A stretch of 64,000 bases of DNA, from contig CBDAQA010000020.1 in NCBI GenBank assembly GCA_965198865.1, forward strand, positions 62,001-126,000, read 5' to 3'. This stretch comes from CBDAQA01 sp965198865. Its GTDB lineage: Bacteria; Planctomycetota; Phycisphaerae; Tepidisphaerales; Tepidisphaeraceae. The notes under the pieces are model-generated. The model worked only from the letters and a program-made list of their open reading frames with translations. It was not told the DNA's origin and searched no databases. Shown piece after piece: positions 63,832-64,000 of the stretch (position 1 is the first letter of the stretch; each line of letters opens with the position of its first letter). Made by a program: the position numbers and the translations under genes.

Positions 63832-64000
63832 GTGAGCGCTGTTCTAGAACGATCCGCCAACGGCAGCGGCCAGCCCCCGGACACGAGCGACGGGGCCCTG
63901 GCCGAGGCCGAGCACGTCGCCCGGTTGTTCCGCGAGCTGCGGGCCCAGGTGGCCCGGGTGTTCGTCGGGCAGGACGAGGTGGTCGAGTTCGTCCTGTACA
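63832..64000 (+). CDS. MoxR-type AAA+ ATPase, 5' end only
   Basis: Only the first 56 codons are in the window. ARLFRELRAQVARVFVGQDE then VVEFVLY is the characteristic N-terminal segment of MoxR ATPases, just before the Walker A motif, which lies beyond the right edge. GTG at 63832 has AGG five bases upstream; a GTG two codons earlier (63826) is also possible. MoxR proteins act as chaperone-like ATPases and are normally followed by DUF58/BatA/BatB von Willebrand A proteins in envelope-stress or metal-insertion clusters. Confidence 0.85.
   Translation, partial: MSAVLERSANGSGQPPDTSDGALAEAEHVARLFRELRAQVARVFVGQDEVVEFVLY

Overview
The window is about 64 kb of GC-rich bacterial DNA that looks like a planctomycete, most likely class Phycisphaerae. 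The pointers are four exported proteins ending in PEP-CTERM sorting motifs, four type II/IV pseudopilin-like proteins with a FTLVELLVVIGIIA leader, a DUF4159 protein with an alpha/alpha toroid, many secreted multi-domain carbohydrate-active enzymes without SusC/SusD, and an ECF sigma factor paired with a FecR-like protein. The lineage is inferred from gene content; no marker gene is present. Strong codon bias creates very long antisense open frames, which I treated as shadows.

Layout. 1-9.2 kb: a partial GH95-like hydrolase (-), a giant beta-strand-repeat PEP-CTERM protein (-), and a divergent XylR/AraC-type regulator (+). 9.3-10.1 kb: tRNA-Ile(GAT), a truncated leucine-rich-repeat remnant and a large palindrome. 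10.2-17.3 kb: a CusBA(C)-type heavy-metal RND efflux operon (+) whose outer-membrane gene carries a 135-bp palindromic element inserted in frame. 17.5-22.6 kb: a prolyl oligopeptidase (-), then two sugar-catabolism remnants (rhamnulokinase and a fucose-isomerase-like gene) joined with both 5' halves missing, tRNA-Arg(ACG), and a decayed possible integrase. 22.6-26.8 kb: a GH92 mannosidase (-) and an XRE/MmyB regulator divergent from an NAD(P)-binding epimerase-like gene. 26.9-41.8 kb: seven co-oriented genes (-) spaced 48-77 bp apart: GH2, GH43, a beta-lactamase-like hydrolase, an SGNH esterase, an SGNH-glycosidase fusion, an acetylesterase-GH76-ricin fusion, and a DUF4159 protein.

42-62 kb is a cell-surface region. 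Three PEP-CTERM proteins each sit next to a pseudopilin gene, and an ECF sigma/FecR pair lies between two of them. It ends in a mirror-symmetric block: pseudopilin(-) | regulator-like A(+) ... regulator-like B(-) | pseudopilin(+). A and B are clear paralogues of a family I do not recognise. This block is the best candidate here for an undescribed system. 62.3-64 kb: a membrane protein with a low-complexity middle and the start of a MoxR-type AAA+ ATPase.

Function. The enzyme cluster (acetylesterase-GH76, GH92, GH2, GH43, SGNH esterases, with GH95 nearby) suggests extracellular breakdown of an acetylated, branched, mannose-containing glycan. The PEP-CTERM/pseudopilin region suggests a variable, regulated cell envelope. 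No exosortase, pilus assembly genes or CRISPR array are present in the window.
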